From contig JALLLS010000031.1 in the NCBI GenBank assembly GCA_025094145.1, forward strand, positions 248,001 through 312,000: a DNA stretch of 64,000 nt. The letters are read 5' to 3'. Made by a program: the position numbers and the translations under genes. Under the pieces are notes generated by a model. The model was not told the DNA's origin. It did no database searches and was given only the letters and a program-made list of their open reading frames with translations. This stretch comes from Spinellus fusiger. Its lineage: Eukaryota; Mucoromycota; Mucoromycetes; Mucorales; Phycomycetaceae. Below, piece by piece: positions 24,461 through 35,746 of the stretch (position 1 is the first letter of the stretch; each line of letters begins with the position of its first letter).

Positions 24461-26293
24461 ATGTCTATAAAACACTTCACACCTACCCACTCACTTCTTC
24501 ATGGTGTAGTATACGCTGCCGTCTCCCGTTCTATCGAATTGAGCCACACAAATATTAAGCCTAGGCGATGGACAAACAACCTACTCTCTGCACCCCACCC
24601 ACTACGACGACCCATTGACAGAAGAGAAAACCACTGCTATCATAGATTGTCTTACTCTACCTGCACACCACCGCAAAAGAGGAATCTATCAATAGAAACG
24701 AGTGTGTTTTCAGAGGAAGATGCATTTGTAGAAGATGATGTGTTTTTAGAAAAGAGTGTATCTCCAAAAAGGAGTGCCGTTGCAGAAAAGACTCTATCTG
24801 CAGAAGAAGGTCTATTTGCAGATACAAGTCCATCGACAGAAGACAGTCTATCGACAGAAGACAGTCTATTTACAGCAAACATCTTCCAGGACGATCACAC
24901 CGAGGCACCCATGATAAACTCCCCCGATGGATCTCCCGAGACAGAAATAAAAGAAATCGTCAATACGAACAAATGGACCGAGTCTTATTCTACTAGAAAC
25001 AAAAAGAAGCCAAAAATAGTACTCCAAAGGAAAATACACAAAAAACCCACCACTGTAGAGGAATACAACCATATGATCTATTTCAGCTCGATGAATGACC
25101 AAACCAACAAGGCCCTGAAGAAGCTGCGAGAGATGGAGAATAGGCAGCTAAGACCCAACCTAGAAACATACACGATTATCATCAGTGCACTCAGCAGAAA
25201 GTCAGACATGGAAAGGGCAAAGAAGTGGTTTAAGCGCATGAAGAGGAATAAAATAAAGCCAGATGCCCACATCTATACCAGTCTGATCAATGGTTATATG
25301 AGAGTGTCGGACATCACACGCTCAGAGGCAGTGTTCAAGACCATGATGAAGGAGAACATAGCCCCTACCATTGTCACCTACAATGTTCTTATGCACAACT
25401 CAGTCCTACAACTCGACATCAAGACAGCCTTGAGCTTCTGGAGCAATCTGCTGAATGCAGGTCTGAAGCCTGATGTCTATACCTTTGCCATTATGATGCA
25501 TGGGTTGGGAGAGGAAGGACGTGTGGATGAGGCCTGGCGCTTATTCAACACAATGCAGGAACACAATGTAGATGTCAACCATACTGTCATCACTACGCTG
25601 ATGGGGAATCATGTAAAACACCATGACAACGAATATGCGGTTGAGTTGTATCGCAAGTTCTTTAGTCCCAAAAGCAAACTTGTCGCTACAGACCATACCC
25701 GTCTTGTGTTATTGAATGCAGTCACTGCCAACACAACAGAGGAGAAGATACAATTCTACTATAATGAATACCAATTGAGTCTGAAGAACAAGACGTCTGA
25801 TCTTCCCTTTTTCACAGGCCATGCCAACGTGTATATCTACACTCTGTTCATGCGGGCCTTTTTACGCCATAATGCACTCCCGATGATCCGTCAGATCTAC
25901 ATGGATATGACAACACAGAATGTCAGACCTACCATTGTGACCTATGCAGTTCTTATGCTGGCCCATGCATTTATTCCTGATCCCCATGCATGTGTGAATA
26001 TACTGAATGAGATGAAGGCAAAGCATCTGAGAGTGAATGCTATACTGTATACCATTGTGATGCGTGCATGGGCCAAATCAGGTCACTGGGCAATGGTAGA
26101 GAGTACCTATGAGGACATGAAGAATGATCATCTCCAGCCTACACCCCTCACTATGAAGGTGCTACGATGGGGCAAGATGGGAAGAGAGCCGTATCCTGAA
26201 GAGTATCTTGGAGAACATTCAAAAGAGCATCTTGAAGAGTATTCTAAAAAGAGAGAGAGAGAGAGATTGGAAAGCATTCTAGAGCGAGGTTGA
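24461..26293 (+). CDS. Pentatricopeptide repeat (PPR) protein, probably mitochondrial, 610 aa
   Basis: Single-exon gene. After a basic, Ser-rich N terminus (possible mitochondrial targeting region) and a low-complexity acidic segment at residues about 80-150, tandem 35-residue PPR motifs run from about residue 190 to 570. Examples are NLETYTIIISALSRKSDM, DAHIYTSLINGYMRVSDI, TIVTYNVLMHNSVLQ, DVYTFAIMMHGLGEEGRVD, TIVTYAVLMLAHAFIPD and NAILYTIVMRAWAKSGHW. PPR proteins bind organellar RNA in a sequence-specific way and act in its processing, stability or translation. The specific target cannot be inferred. The C terminus is a charged tail (EEYSKKRERERLES). Confidence 0.9.
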   Translation: MSIKHFTPTHSLLHGVVYAAVSRSIELSHTNIKPRRWTNNLLSAPHPLRRPIDRRENHCYHRLSYSTCTPPQKRNLSIETSVFSEEDAFVEDDVFLEKSVSPKRSAVAEKTLSAEEGLFADTSPSTEDSLSTEDSLFTANIFQDDHTEAPMINSPDGSPETEIKEIVNTNKWTESYSTRNKKKPKIVLQRKIHKKPTTVEEYNHMIYFSSMNDQTNKALKKLREMENRQLRPNLETYTIIISALSRKSDMERAKKWFKRMKRNKIKPDAHIYTSLINGYMRVSDITRSEAVFKTMMKENIAPTIVTYNVLMHNSVLQLDIKTALSFWSNLLNAGLKPDVYTFAIMMHGLGEEGRVDEAWRLFNTMQEHNVDVNHTVITTLMGNHVKHHDNEYAVELYRKFFSPKSKLVATDHTRLVLLNAVTANTTEEKIQFYYNEYQLSLKNKTSDLPFFTGHANVYIYTLFMRAFLRHNALPMIRQIYMDMTTQNVRPTIVTYAVLMLAHAFIPDPHACVNILNEMKAKHLRVNAILYTIVMRAWAKSGHWAMVESTYEDMKNDHLQPTPLTMKVLRWGKMGREPYPEEYLGEHSKEHLEEYSKKRERERLESILERG

Positions 26294-26860
26294 GCGTTTA
26301 AGAAGACAATTGAAGGAGGAGCCACTGGACTGCGTTTTATTCATCTGCTTGATAATAAAGCCCTCATCATTTCACGGTGATTCTTTTGCTAGTAGATGCC
26401 ATAAGAAATACAATGAAATGGGAATAAGAAGAACTACTCAATTGTTCAATTTAAATGTCCTTACTGTAGGGTTACCACAGATGACTGTAGGAGTTATTCT
26501 TCCTGCCTCAATGGGATACTAAGATCATTCTTCTGTTAACATGAATGGATGGCTGCATGTGGCAAGCTATTGATGTATATCTCCATGTCAATAGCATGTC
26601 ACACCCCATAATAGGTAACTAGGCAACTAGGTAACTAGGCAACCATGAATTATAGTAATAAACACAAGATATTTGGTAAATCCACCGAGCAACTGCAGAC
26701 AATGGGTATTCTTATATATATATTTATACATATAAAGAAAAAAAAGAAGAAAAAAAAGAAGAAGAGAGAATACTATCCTCTAGTAAGGTTATCTTATACA
26801 CTGTAGTGACGGATCTGCTGTTTATTACTGGTTATGTCCATCTCCAGAAGACACTTTTCT
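26294..26860. other. Convergent 3' region between PPR and GCD1
   Basis: Contains short tandem AACTAGGC units near 26615-26640 and an A/G-rich run near 26735-26770. No gene is supported. Confidence 0.5.
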
Positions 26861-28760
26861 TCAAATAGCCTCTCTAAAAGACACCAACTTCTCTCCTTTG
26901 ACTTGGCCTAATTGCACATTAGCAGCATTCAGACTGTACCACTTACTCTCTTTCTCCACTACATATTGTGCAGCCACATCGCAGTCCTTGAGAGATGCCT
27001 TTTCCAATACCTTGGCATTGTTACATATCACACAGCCATCCACCTTGGCACTAGGACACGGTCATTCGTCTTATTATTCTCATAACATGTCCACTCACTT
27101 GTCTGCAATCACGACATGGTCCATAATGACTGAGTTGGCAATCTTGACATTTTTACCAATCACACAGTGTGCACCTACACATGACTTTTTGATAGAGGAT
27201 CTCTCGTCGATCTTTGTGTATTCACCAATAATAGAGTCATTGCCAACCTGTGTTTTGGCGGCTACTTCTGTGGTAGGAGCAATGCGTACAATCTGCTCGC
27301 CCTGTTTTATAGCCTGGACCCTCTCTTCTTAATAAGTCTCTCCTCACTCTCCTCCCATCCACTTTAACCTACATGGCGATTGAGTTCACTGTAGCTGGCA
27401 ATTGTGTTGCCTCTGCCACAGAACCCACCCCGGTAGATGAACACATAGGTCTTGACAGGACTCTTGAATCCAGGAGAAAGTACACTCCCACTGCTGAAAT
27501 CATCAGACACCCCCTCAGAAAGAGTAGTAGAAAGAGCAAGCGCAGTGCTCAACAGATTCTTGTTATTGGCAGCATCTAATTCTCCTTCCTCATCAGCTCC
27601 ATCCAACCCTCCTTCTTGTCTCCAGAGACTTACACTTCTCCACCATTTCACGCTCTACCATCTTCTTCTGATACTGGCACTTGACCAACAAGGGTATCAG
27701 GTCCTCAGAGATGCTGGAAATGCTCTCCTTGTCTGCCACCATGTCCAGCACCCACCGTTTGAAGATATAGAGATGGGCATCCTGTAGATCGGTATGGACA
27801 CTCACCCGAGGGAATCTGCTGCTATCAATACACACTCTCCTTTTTCGTTTTCTTACTTTGTCAAAAGAGACATTCGCATCGAAAAGTCTTCGTCTTCTGA
27901 TCGGTGGGTCTTGTAAACAAGGGCTCCTCTTGCAGAGTCAATGCCAACAAAAGGCAACAGCTCTATGCACATGAGTTTCTCTACCCATTCAATCTCTAGG
28001 TATTACCATCTTCCTTGCTGGCACCCTCTGTTGTGCTGGGTTCATAAAACAGAGCCGTCATTGTGGAGTCTCTGACACGGTGAGCATCCAACAGTTCTCT
28101 AGGATTGATATCTGTGACAAGATCACAAGGTACAACAATAAAGTCTCTCTAGACCAGACTTAGTTTCCACACACACAAAAAAAGAGAGAGAGAGAAAGAG
28201 ATAGAGAGACTTGCTTACATCGATTTTGTCCTTGAGAGCCCTTAAAGCATCGGCAGATCCAAAGTCCTCTTCTACACTTATCACATTGCAATGCACATTG
28301 CCCTGATATCCTCTTGCTAAATAGCCTGCTATCTTTTGGTGGGCGTTACCAGACGCCTGAACAACAATAAGAGCGTCTGTCAAGAAGAAAAAGAAAAAGA
28401 AAAAGAATGATGAATACACCTTTTTATTTATCTTGGAGTGGAAAAAAGAGAAAAAAGAGAAAAAAGAAAAAAAGAAAAAAAGAAAAGAAAGAAAGAAAGA
28501 GACAGAACATCTCTTACCATGAATCCCGGCCTTCTCCAACCAGTCAAGTGTATAGGCAATAATGGGCTTATTGGCTACAGGAAGGAGTGCTTTTGGCATA
28601 TTGTCTTCTTCTGCAATGGGATAGAGTCTACAAGGAGGAGGTGAGCTGTCGTATCTACAACAAGAGCCATGGTATCTCACCTGTTACTGCTGCCATAACC
28701 AGCCAATACAACAGCCTGGAACTCATGAAGACGGTAGTGCTTTCCCTTGTCAAACACCAT
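26861..28760 (-). CDS. GCD1: eIF2B gamma subunit (Gcd1/EIF2B3), multi-exon
   Basis: Catalytic-subcomplex subunit of the guanine nucleotide exchange factor for eIF2. The nucleotidyltransferase-like N domain is read across exons 28760-28681, 28627-28518 and 28376 onward: HEFQAVVLAGYGSSNR, then LYPIAEEDNMPKALLPVAN, then ALIVVQASGNAHQKI, VEEDFGSADALRALKD, and FIVVPCDLVTDINPREL. Downstream exons give CIELLPFVGIDSARG, PRVSVHTDLQDAHLYIFKR and VADKESISSISEDLIPLL. The C-terminal left-handed beta-helix hexapeptides follow (GNDSIIGEYTKIDERSSI, CVGAHCVIGKNVKIANSVI, KVDGCVICNNAKVLEKA). Introns near 28390-28510 and 28140-28215 hold A/G-rich runs. The start at 28760 adds about 12 residues before the conserved FQAVVLAGYG. 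Identity is firm; some downstream splice sites were not fixed. Confidence 0.9.
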
Positions 28761-29038
28761 GATAAAATGCACACGGGGAAGGTTATTGACACGGAAAGAA
28801 AGACGGTCACTGGTGATTTTATCAGACGAAACATCACAGTCAAGTCCCTCGTGTGACTGCTTGAAGAGAGAGAGAGAGAAAGAGAGAGAAAAAGAGAGAG
28901 AAAAAGAGAGAAAGAGAGAAAGAGAGAAAGAGAAAAAGAGCAAGGGACCATGGACGGGTGATGTGACAGCGAACTATAAGACTGTGACAAGGCTTTCCTT
29001 AATTTTTCTTCCTTGCTTTTTCCCTTTGATTAAGAAGA
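28761..29038. other. Divergent promoter region GCD1/POP5 with GA-repeat tract
   Basis: An 80-bp (GAGA/AAGAGAG)n purine tract occupies about 28863-28940 between the divergent starts of GCD1 and POP5. ORFs reading through it are repetitive and not real. Confidence 0.6.
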
Positions 29039-29676
29039 ATGGTGCGACTGAAGAATCGTTGGCTGCTGTTCCATGTAGCCCAAGTGCCCACAGTGCAGGA
29101 TGAAAAGCTGGTCTTTCAACACACTCCCTTGGATGTGTCGCCAGACCAATTGACTGTGGCCATTAAACAGGCTGTGAGTGCACTGTATGGTGATTATGGC
29201 AGTGGCATGGTGTGGAGTGCTCATGGTGAGTGTCTCCAACAAGACAACCCGGGCGATGGAAGAGGACTTATAGAGTGTGTTAGTCAAATGGTACAATCCT
29301 ATCACCCGTCTTGGCATTCTCAGAGTTCCCCGTGATTACATGGACATGGTGTCAGGCACACTGTTCTTTATGCAGCAAATCAACGGGGTGCCCTGTACTG
29401 TTCATATTCTTCATGTGTCTGGTAAAGCATGAATCCATTCGATCAGATTGAAATAACACTTTATTAGGAACTATTGTGTTTATACAGAAGAAGACAATAG
29501 AGAGAAATAGACAGTTGTTCCTGGAAGAGAAAGAAAGAGAAGAGAAGAAAGGTGATTGAAAAAGAAAGAGAAAAGAATCTCCCCTTTCTTATTCATTTCT
29601 GGCTGTAGGGAGAATATTTGATGCTGTGACAGCGATAGAAGCCACTACACACCAACTGAACCAACTGCAAGAGTAG
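29039..29676 (+). CDS. POP5: RNase P/MRP protein subunit Pop5, three exons
   Basis: Nuclear ribonuclease P and MRP component acting in tRNA 5' maturation and rRNA processing. Exon 1 starts MVRLKNRWLLFHVAQ and contains DQLTVAIKQAVSALYGDYG. Exon 2 reads LVKWYNPITRLGILRVPRD, then MDMVSGTLFFMQQINGV and CTVHILHVS. Exon 3 (from about 29609) reads GRIFDAVTAIEATTHQLNQ and ends at TAG 29674-29676. The first intron lies about 29207-29288; either a GTGTGG or a GTGAGT donor is possible, so the joint is uncertain. The start is the ATG opening the conserved MVR-KNRW/YLL motif. Length of about 150 residues fits the family. Confidence 0.85.
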
Positions 29677-30073
29677 GCACGGTGCCATTGGGTACTCTTA
29701 CAAGAAGAGGAAGAAGAGGAGGGGATCTGCCCTGTTTGATGTTTTATTTTTTGCTATAGAAAAAGAAGTCTATTACCTATTTTACACTCTACTCTCCAAT
29801 GGTAGTTCTGCTCTGTTTGTCTGTCTGTCTCTCTAAAGTAGAATAGAATAGAGTATATCAGATCAGATTAGATTAAATCAGATCAGATCAGATCAGATCA
29901 GATTAGATCAGGAAGAGGGTGACATGTATAGACCCTTCTCTACCAGTCTCCAACACACATCATCAAGACAGAATCAACCTCACTTCACAGATGTCTCTCA
30001 AGAATAAATAGACAGAAAAAGAGTCACACTCCACCCACTGTCCAGCACCTCCTACCACAACACACACCTTTCC
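29677..30073. other. Intergenic region with (CAGAT)n repeat
   Basis: Contains a pentanucleotide array of cagat/tagat units at about 29860-29912. It includes the 3' flank of POP5 and the promoter of the lectin gene. Confidence 0.6.
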
Positions 30074-30709
30074 ATGACTCTGTTTCCCAAGGGCTGGTTT
30101 TGCATACAATGTCCTTCTCACCATGGCCATGTTCTGACAGTCACTCCTGCCTCCTACCATGTAAGGTGTCTACGGATATAGGAGAGCACTGACAGTCGAC
30201 ACAGACAACACGTATTGAACTGCGCCCCAACACCCACCAAGACCACCAACTGTGGACGTATGACGACGGATACCTTGTGAATAAACACTCAGGCTGTGGT
30301 AGTGACTGTCTTGATGTGTGTGTGTGTTGTGTGTGCTCAACTCCCTTTCTCCCTTTCTCTTTTGATTTAGTATTGGCAGTGAGAAATGAACCAAGAGTCA
30401 AGGGACAGACTCTGATTCAAACAGAAAGAGCACCTGAGGATAAAGTCACCGGACAGCATTGGGAATTCACTCAGCAAGGTGTACTGAAATTGGCAGCGTA
30501 CAGTCATTCTGTGGTAAGGTGTTTTCCTCACTCTCTTTCTATTAGTGTAGTGTATTGTAGTGTAGTATAGACACTAGGCATGGTGTTGACATGTGCTCTA
30601 GTCTGCTCAGGACGTCCCTCGTATGGTAGAAGCACCAGTGACGTGGGAGTGTCATCCTAGTAAAAGTACAGACAGCCAGGGCGAAAGACGACAGATGTCT
30701 ATAGAATGA
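30074..30709 (+). CDS. Small ricin-B-type (beta-trefoil) lectin-like protein, four short exons
   Basis: Exon 1 (30074-30160) reads MTLFPKGWFCIQCP then GHVLTVTPASYH. A 35-nt intron follows. Exon 2 (from 30196) continues in frame as STQTTRIELRPN, then HQDHQLWTYDDGYLVNKHSG. After an intron ending at 30370, exon 3 reads VLAVRNEPRVKGQTLIQTE then VTGQHWEFTQQGVLKLA. The last exon, from about 30611, ends at TGA 30707-30709. The repeated pattern of a Leu-Val-x-Val strand, an R-rich strand and Q-x-W is the ricin-B signature, seen here as Q-L-W and Q-H-W. Such domains bind carbohydrate or act as structural trefoils. No signal peptide is visible. Only two of the three usual trefoil lobes are clear. Exon structure was inferred by frame continuity. 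Confidence 0.6.
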
Positions 30710-31009
30710 GTCCAGGTCACATGCTATAGCTATTCCATGTCCAATGATACTGCAAGGATTGCATAATGTACATCCTCTCCTACTATCTGCTATCTACACT
30801 CTTACTATCTGCCACAGAAAGAGAGCAGCGTGACACTGATGTGATTCTGCCGTTGGTGGAATCATAAGAAATAATAATAAAAAGTGGAAAAAAAAAAGTG
30901 AAAAGCGTCATCCTATTATTCCCTGTTTGTGAGAATAAAAAAGAAAAGGAAAAAAAAGGAAAAAGAGAGAAAGAGAAAATACCAGTGATAAGGCTTTCTC
31001 CTCATCTCA
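30710..31009. other. Intergenic region with A/G-rich tract
   Basis: Purine-rich run at about 30935-30985 between the lectin and RING genes. An ORF reading through it (30898-31203) overlaps the true first exon of the RING gene in another frame and is not supported. Confidence 0.5.
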
Positions 31010-32282
31010 ATGAACAGTACTCGATTCCGAATGTTACTTTTTATGTGGATAACATTGGTGTCACTGCAGAAGATGGTAGATGCGTCTATTCTAGTACTTG
31101 TAAGCTACTCTTGTGGAGAGGGTGGAGAGGGTGGATAGAGCGTGAGGGCTGTTTAGTGGGTCATTGTTATTGTTATTGTCATTGTCATTGTTATTGTCAT
31201 TAGTGTGCTTGTTCATGACCACAAGTTACAAGTCACAGCTCACTCTTCTCCCACTCTTCTTCTACTCTTCTTCTACTCTTCTGCTCTTCTGCCCTTCTAC
31301 TATAGACCACCAACACAACCTATATCGACCGTACAGCTGCATTTGGCCCACGACTCACTGGAGGAAGTGAGAGCAACGCTACAGACATACTCCAAGGCAA
31401 CCTACATCCACCCACTCTCCCAAAAGATGTGTATGGCTGCACCCCAGTAGAACCCCCCTTTGAACACTGGATTGCTTTGGTCGAACGCGGCCAATGTTCC
31501 TTTGTAGATAAAGTACGGACGATGCAGGAAAGCGGGGCCATTGCGGTAGTGGTCGGAGATCGACATTACAATGGCTGGGTCACTATGTATGCTCCAGGTA
31601 AAATGGTATTCTCTCTACAAGTCCTTTTATTCATAGTAGGACTGTTCAAGGTGACACATCTGATGTTCGCATTCCTAGTGTATTCGTAGCACAACAACAG
31701 TACCGTTCTCTGCTGCTGCTGCTGACAAAAGAAACTACCCCCGTGTGGGTCCTATTACTCAAGGATGATATGCTAACATGGTAAGGCAGCTGTGTCTCCT
31801 ATAGAAACAACAACAACAACAGTATTAATAGTAACTGGTCTGCTATGGATAGGCCGCTGTTGGACATGCTATTGGTGGTGGTGCTTTCTCCAGCAGTGAT
31901 GATGCTGTTTATCTATCTTACATGGCGATTAAGGCAGCAGCAGCACCGTAAACAAGAATTGGCTCCATCTAGCATTGTTGCCAAGCTCCCACTGCATGCC
32001 TTTCGTCGTGAGAAATTAATAGACCACGACCATGCAGAGTGTGCTATCTGTTTAGAGGACTACAAAGACGAAGATTCCTTACGTACTCTGCCATGCAAAC
32101 ACGAATTTCATGCGGAGTGCGTTGATGCCTGGTTAACATCACACAAGAAATTTGTAGGTCTTATGATTCAATGGCAAGTGACTGACATTATCCATATGTA
32201 AAAAAAGTGTCCTATCTGCAAATTTGATATTTGCCAGAAAGTACCTGGTAGCAGCGAAAGAACTCCTCTTCTTAGTGCATGA
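31010..32282 (+). CDS. PA-TM-RING E3 ubiquitin ligase, five exons
   Basis: Exon 1 (31010-31099) encodes a hydrophobic signal sequence (MLLFMWITLVSL) followed by MVDASILVL. Exon 2 (31306-31597) starts TTNTTYIDRTAAFGP and forms the lumenal protease-associated domain (ALVERGQCSFVDKV, GAIAVVVGDRHYN). Exon 3 (31651-31780) gives RIPSVFVAQQQYRSL. Exon 4 (31853-32153) holds one transmembrane helix (MLLVVVLSPAVMMLFIYL) and most of an H2-type RING (CAICLEDYKDEDS, CKHEFHAECVDAWL). Exon 5 (32208-32282) completes it with CPICKFD. The layout matches RNF13/RNF167-type endosomal or vacuolar membrane ubiquitin ligases. All joins keep frame, including a split Trp codon at 31780/31853 and a split Gly/Asp junction at 31597/31651. 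The 206-nt first intron has a long pyrimidine tract. Confidence 0.85.
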
Positions 32283-33454
32283 ATGGAAATCAGAAAAGAA
32301 AATGTTTTCTTTTCTCTCTCTCTCTCTTTTATTATTTTTTATTTTTTATATATATTTTTAACTCTGGTTTGCTCATAAAACAACAGTTATGTTCTGTTCC
32401 CTCTTATATATATTTATATATTAAGTCAAAAATATAGATTAGATATGCATTGTTTTTACAGTGTGTAGTGGTAGGATAAACTATGAGTCATTCATGTCCT
32501 AGTGTAAGTGTCTATTTAGAAGACTAAGATCCACAACATGACTTGCTCATAGACTCAATAAAAAGTGCTATTGGATAGTAAAAGTAATAATAGTAATAAG
32601 AAACTGCCTGTTATGGTATGAATGGTGGGCATTGGATTTAAAAGGGTATACTTTTGTAAATTCGCATACAAACTGGTTCTTCACTTCAAGTTTGTGGATA
32701 ATGCATTTACATTATTAAAGTATTGGCTTGAGAGCCAAGCATCTATCAAAAGATAATAATAAGAAATAAGAAATAAGAATAAAAATACCTTATCCATAAC
32801 CAGATAACAGCCCTTTATCCCATGTTGACCCAACCTATCCATAACATTACTCAATAGCTCAAGGAAAAATACTCACTATGTGTACTGACTCTAGCACTTA
32901 TGTTGACATCTCTCTTTCTCTCTCTCTTTTTTTTTGTATTGAAAAACACTTCAATTAATACTTTTCTTCCCTTCTAGAAAACAACCTTTTGATTTTCTTC
33001 ATAATACAGAGAAAGTCAATAGAGTGTGGTTTGAGCTTCATGGACCAGTCAGTTCACAATTTTCTTGGACTAGACAAACACTTCTTTTTCATTATCTTTA
33101 TAAAGCTTCACATAATACTGAGCTATTCTTTTAACAATACTAACCATCATTCCAGAATGTCTGGGTAAATGTCTTGCCCTGATGAAAAGTTTAAGAAGCT
33201 CTTATACCTGCTCTAGGGAGAATGGGAATCGATAAGATCCCTAGGTCTTCGATTTTGTTACTTTTATAGGCAAAACATTAGTCATAGTCTTCCACAGCAT
33301 CAGCTAGTGCCTTTGTTTTACTTCTCACAGAAATATCTTTGTGAAAACTGGCGTAACAATTCAAGTCTGTAGGCTTTTTATTTATTTTTATTTTTATTTT
33401 TATTTTTATTTTAATAATAATAATAATAACATTGTTCTGATCTCCCCAATAATG
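32283..33454. other. AT-rich intergenic region with ATTTTT repeat
   Basis: No complete gene. A (TTTTTA)n array is at about 33378-33415, followed by (AAT)n. On the minus strand around 33100-33345 short readable pieces (SKTKALADAVEDYD, FHQGKTFTQTFWNDG) are separated by stops and may be a gene or transposon relic. Confidence 0.4.
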
Positions 33455-33583
33455 CTATTCTAGCTCGACAGTATCGTAAAACCCGTTTTTGACAGGCTCG
33501 ATTTCCATAGACTCAGACTCTGGTATTTCATCAATTATATCAAAGCAATGTATGTATTCATCTGGTATATTATAAGTAGACAT
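33455..33583 (-). CDS. Small ORF, 42 aa, acidic, unrecognised
   Basis: ATG at 33583 opens MSTYNIPDEYIHCFDII, followed by an acidic stretch (DEIPESESMEIE), with TAG at 33455. Composition is more protein-like than the surroundings, but a 42-residue ORF could be chance or an isolated first exon. No RNA-level signal is visible. Confidence 0.25.
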   Translation of the reverse strand: MSTYNIPDEYIHCFDIIDEIPESESMEIEPVKNGFYDTVELE

Positions 33584-33972
33584 CTCGTAGTAATATTAAA
33601 AAGAGCCGAATAAAAACAAAAACAGTAGTAAAGAAGAAAATCCACAAACTTGGAGTGAAAACCCCAGGGTAGATTATCATTTGAACTGTTTAAATTATAA
33701 TCGGTTAGTCGGCATGAATCTTTTTTTAATGCAGGTTCTAAGGGAAAAGAAATTATAAAATAAAAATGTTTCCATTTTAAAAAGGTAAATTATTTTTGAC
33801 TAATTCAAAGAGGAGAGAGTGCTGCCTTTATGTTTGGACATGAAAAAAGGTTTTAATCAACACATTAATAAATAAGAGCATTATATGAAAGTCGGGGTTT
33901 GTTTTGCTGATGCATTTATGGTATAGAATTTACAAAGTTATAAAGCGTTTGTAGCTAAATAGAGAGGCTAAC

Positions 33973-35746
33973 CTATTCACTACCAAGCTTCAGCAGGGTT
34001 ATGGTTGGTTCAAATTCCTTGTGGTTATTACTGTAAATATATGGTTTTTCAACATCAGAAGCTGAAGCAATACTTTTGACCATCATTTTCTAATAAAATA
34101 AAAGATGTAAGCTATCTTATTTTCACCTTGACTATATTCTCTCTCTTTCTCTCTTCATACCTTATAATGAGCCAAAGATTCTAATGAAAGTGACATATGG
34201 CTAAAAGTGTTGGGAGTAGTGGGAAGAATCGAGTTCTTCAAAAGCCGAAAGGTATACCTTTTTGCATTGTCAATTTGGTCCCTGCTTGCCACTGTTGATT
34301 CTTGAGGCTTATATTCATGAACAAAATATTCAATGTCAATGCCTGTTTGTAAAGGTATCAATAAATGGTAAACGTATATACTAAGAAGATTAATTCAGCA
34401 TCCACCTGCAATCATTACAGCAAAAGTAACCAATTATTTTTCACTCTTTGCAGCTAAAATCCTTTTATGAAGCATTTTTTTGCTGATCTCAGCAAGTCGG
34501 ACCCGATCTTCTTCAACTTTCTCGGTGGGAGTGTTGAATGGTTTAATCTCTACAACACCAATTTCCATGCCATCAATTGTTTTGAATTTGGCATCAGTGG
34601 TCTGTCTTTTTTGTATTTTCATGTTTGAGTTTGTATAAATATTTAAAGGTGTATCCCTGTATTTTTTAAAATCGTTTCTTACCGATGAAAATTGCATTTC
34701 AAATAACAATAACATGGTCAATAAGATAACAGCTTACCAATAAACAACTAATTTATCATTCACATCAAAAGCAGCATTCACAAATGGGACTACGTATTTG
34801 ATTTTGAAGTCGTTCTCCATGTTTTTTTAATTGCTCAGGTGCTTTATAGTACCGGTAATTGTATTGAAAAACATTGTTTTCTTTGCAATTGTTAAAAAAG
34901 CTACAATATCATAAAAAACAAGAACAGGTCATTATACATTCAATCAATGGTCCAAGGCTTTGAATAATTCACAAAGAGAATATATTTTACCTTGTGTTAA
35001 GCAGAGAGACAATTTTGATATGCTCAATTTTAGTTGGTAAAAGAAGCATGTTCTTTGTATGGTATTCAATAGCCTATAAATATACATAATAAACCTTTTT
35101 TTTAGTCTACTTGTTTATCATTGTTGCAAAGTGCGACTTACTGTGATGACCTAATATGAACACTCCCTTATTTTCTCTATTTTCCCTGCCATCAATACCA
35201 CTCCTTTATTTGCATCACTTCAATGTCACTGACCATACACTCCTTTATTCTATCACTAATATTCAGCACTTAGCAATTGGATAGTACCATAGAAATATCA
35301 TTATAAATAATATTCAATTTGACTTAATAAAATCCGTATTCTGATATCTGCTATCAGCTCATACTATCTACCATATCTCGTCTATTACGCACAACACCTA
35401 GTACCTTCTTCCTATCTGTTCCCAGTGGTCCCTTACACTTACGCGGATAAACTTATTTATCATAATTTTAATATCATTATCCAATGCGTCAGGTAAAAAG
35501 AAGCTGTCGTTGATGCTGTCTACAAAGGTGATACCAGATATGTTCCTAAAGAATAGTATATGTTTATTGGCTATCATCTTGTAGCACAAGCATCAATACA
35601 TTAGTCACTTGTTCTTACAATCTTTCAACCATTGGTATATTGGTTGATATGTATGCCAAATCAAAGAGGTCTTTTTCAGAGATTGGAGATAGTTCATTAA
35701 AGCTAGTGATGTAGGCGAGAATTTGACAGAATAATGAATAAGGCAT
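33973..35746 (-). CDS. Orphan-family protein with D...ExK-like motif, multi-exon (member 1)
   Basis: Exon 1 starts at ATG 35746 (MPYSLFCQILAYITS, then ISEKDLFDLAYISTN) and ends at a GTAAGA donor. Exon 2 reads NISGITFVDSINDSFFLPD, then IKIMINKFIR. A later exon contains MENDFKIKYVVPFVNAAFD. The exon at 34434-34690 carries TIDGMEIGVVEIKPFN and EDRVRLAEISKKMLHKRI. Final exons read NAKRYTFRLLKNSILPTT and MVKSIASASDVEKPYIYS, with stop at 33973. The D(x)n-ExK arrangement resembles PD-(D/E)XK nuclease cores, but the resemblance is only motif-level. Similar proteins are, to my knowledge, frequent in mucoralean genomes without a known function. Some exon joins are unproved and the gene may be decaying. 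Confidence 0.45.

Noticed and set aside
28655..29103. Several ORFs rich in SLSLF or EKEREK
   Set aside because: They read the GA-repeat tract between GCD1 and POP5; only the short GCD1 exon inside is real.
33100..33345. Minus-strand coding relic
   Set aside because: Readable fragments are separated by stops, no domain was recognised and no splice sites join them; kept only as a note.
34000..34030. tRNA-like B box GGTTCAAATTC
   Set aside because: It lies inside coding exons of the orphan gene region and lacks the other tRNA arms.
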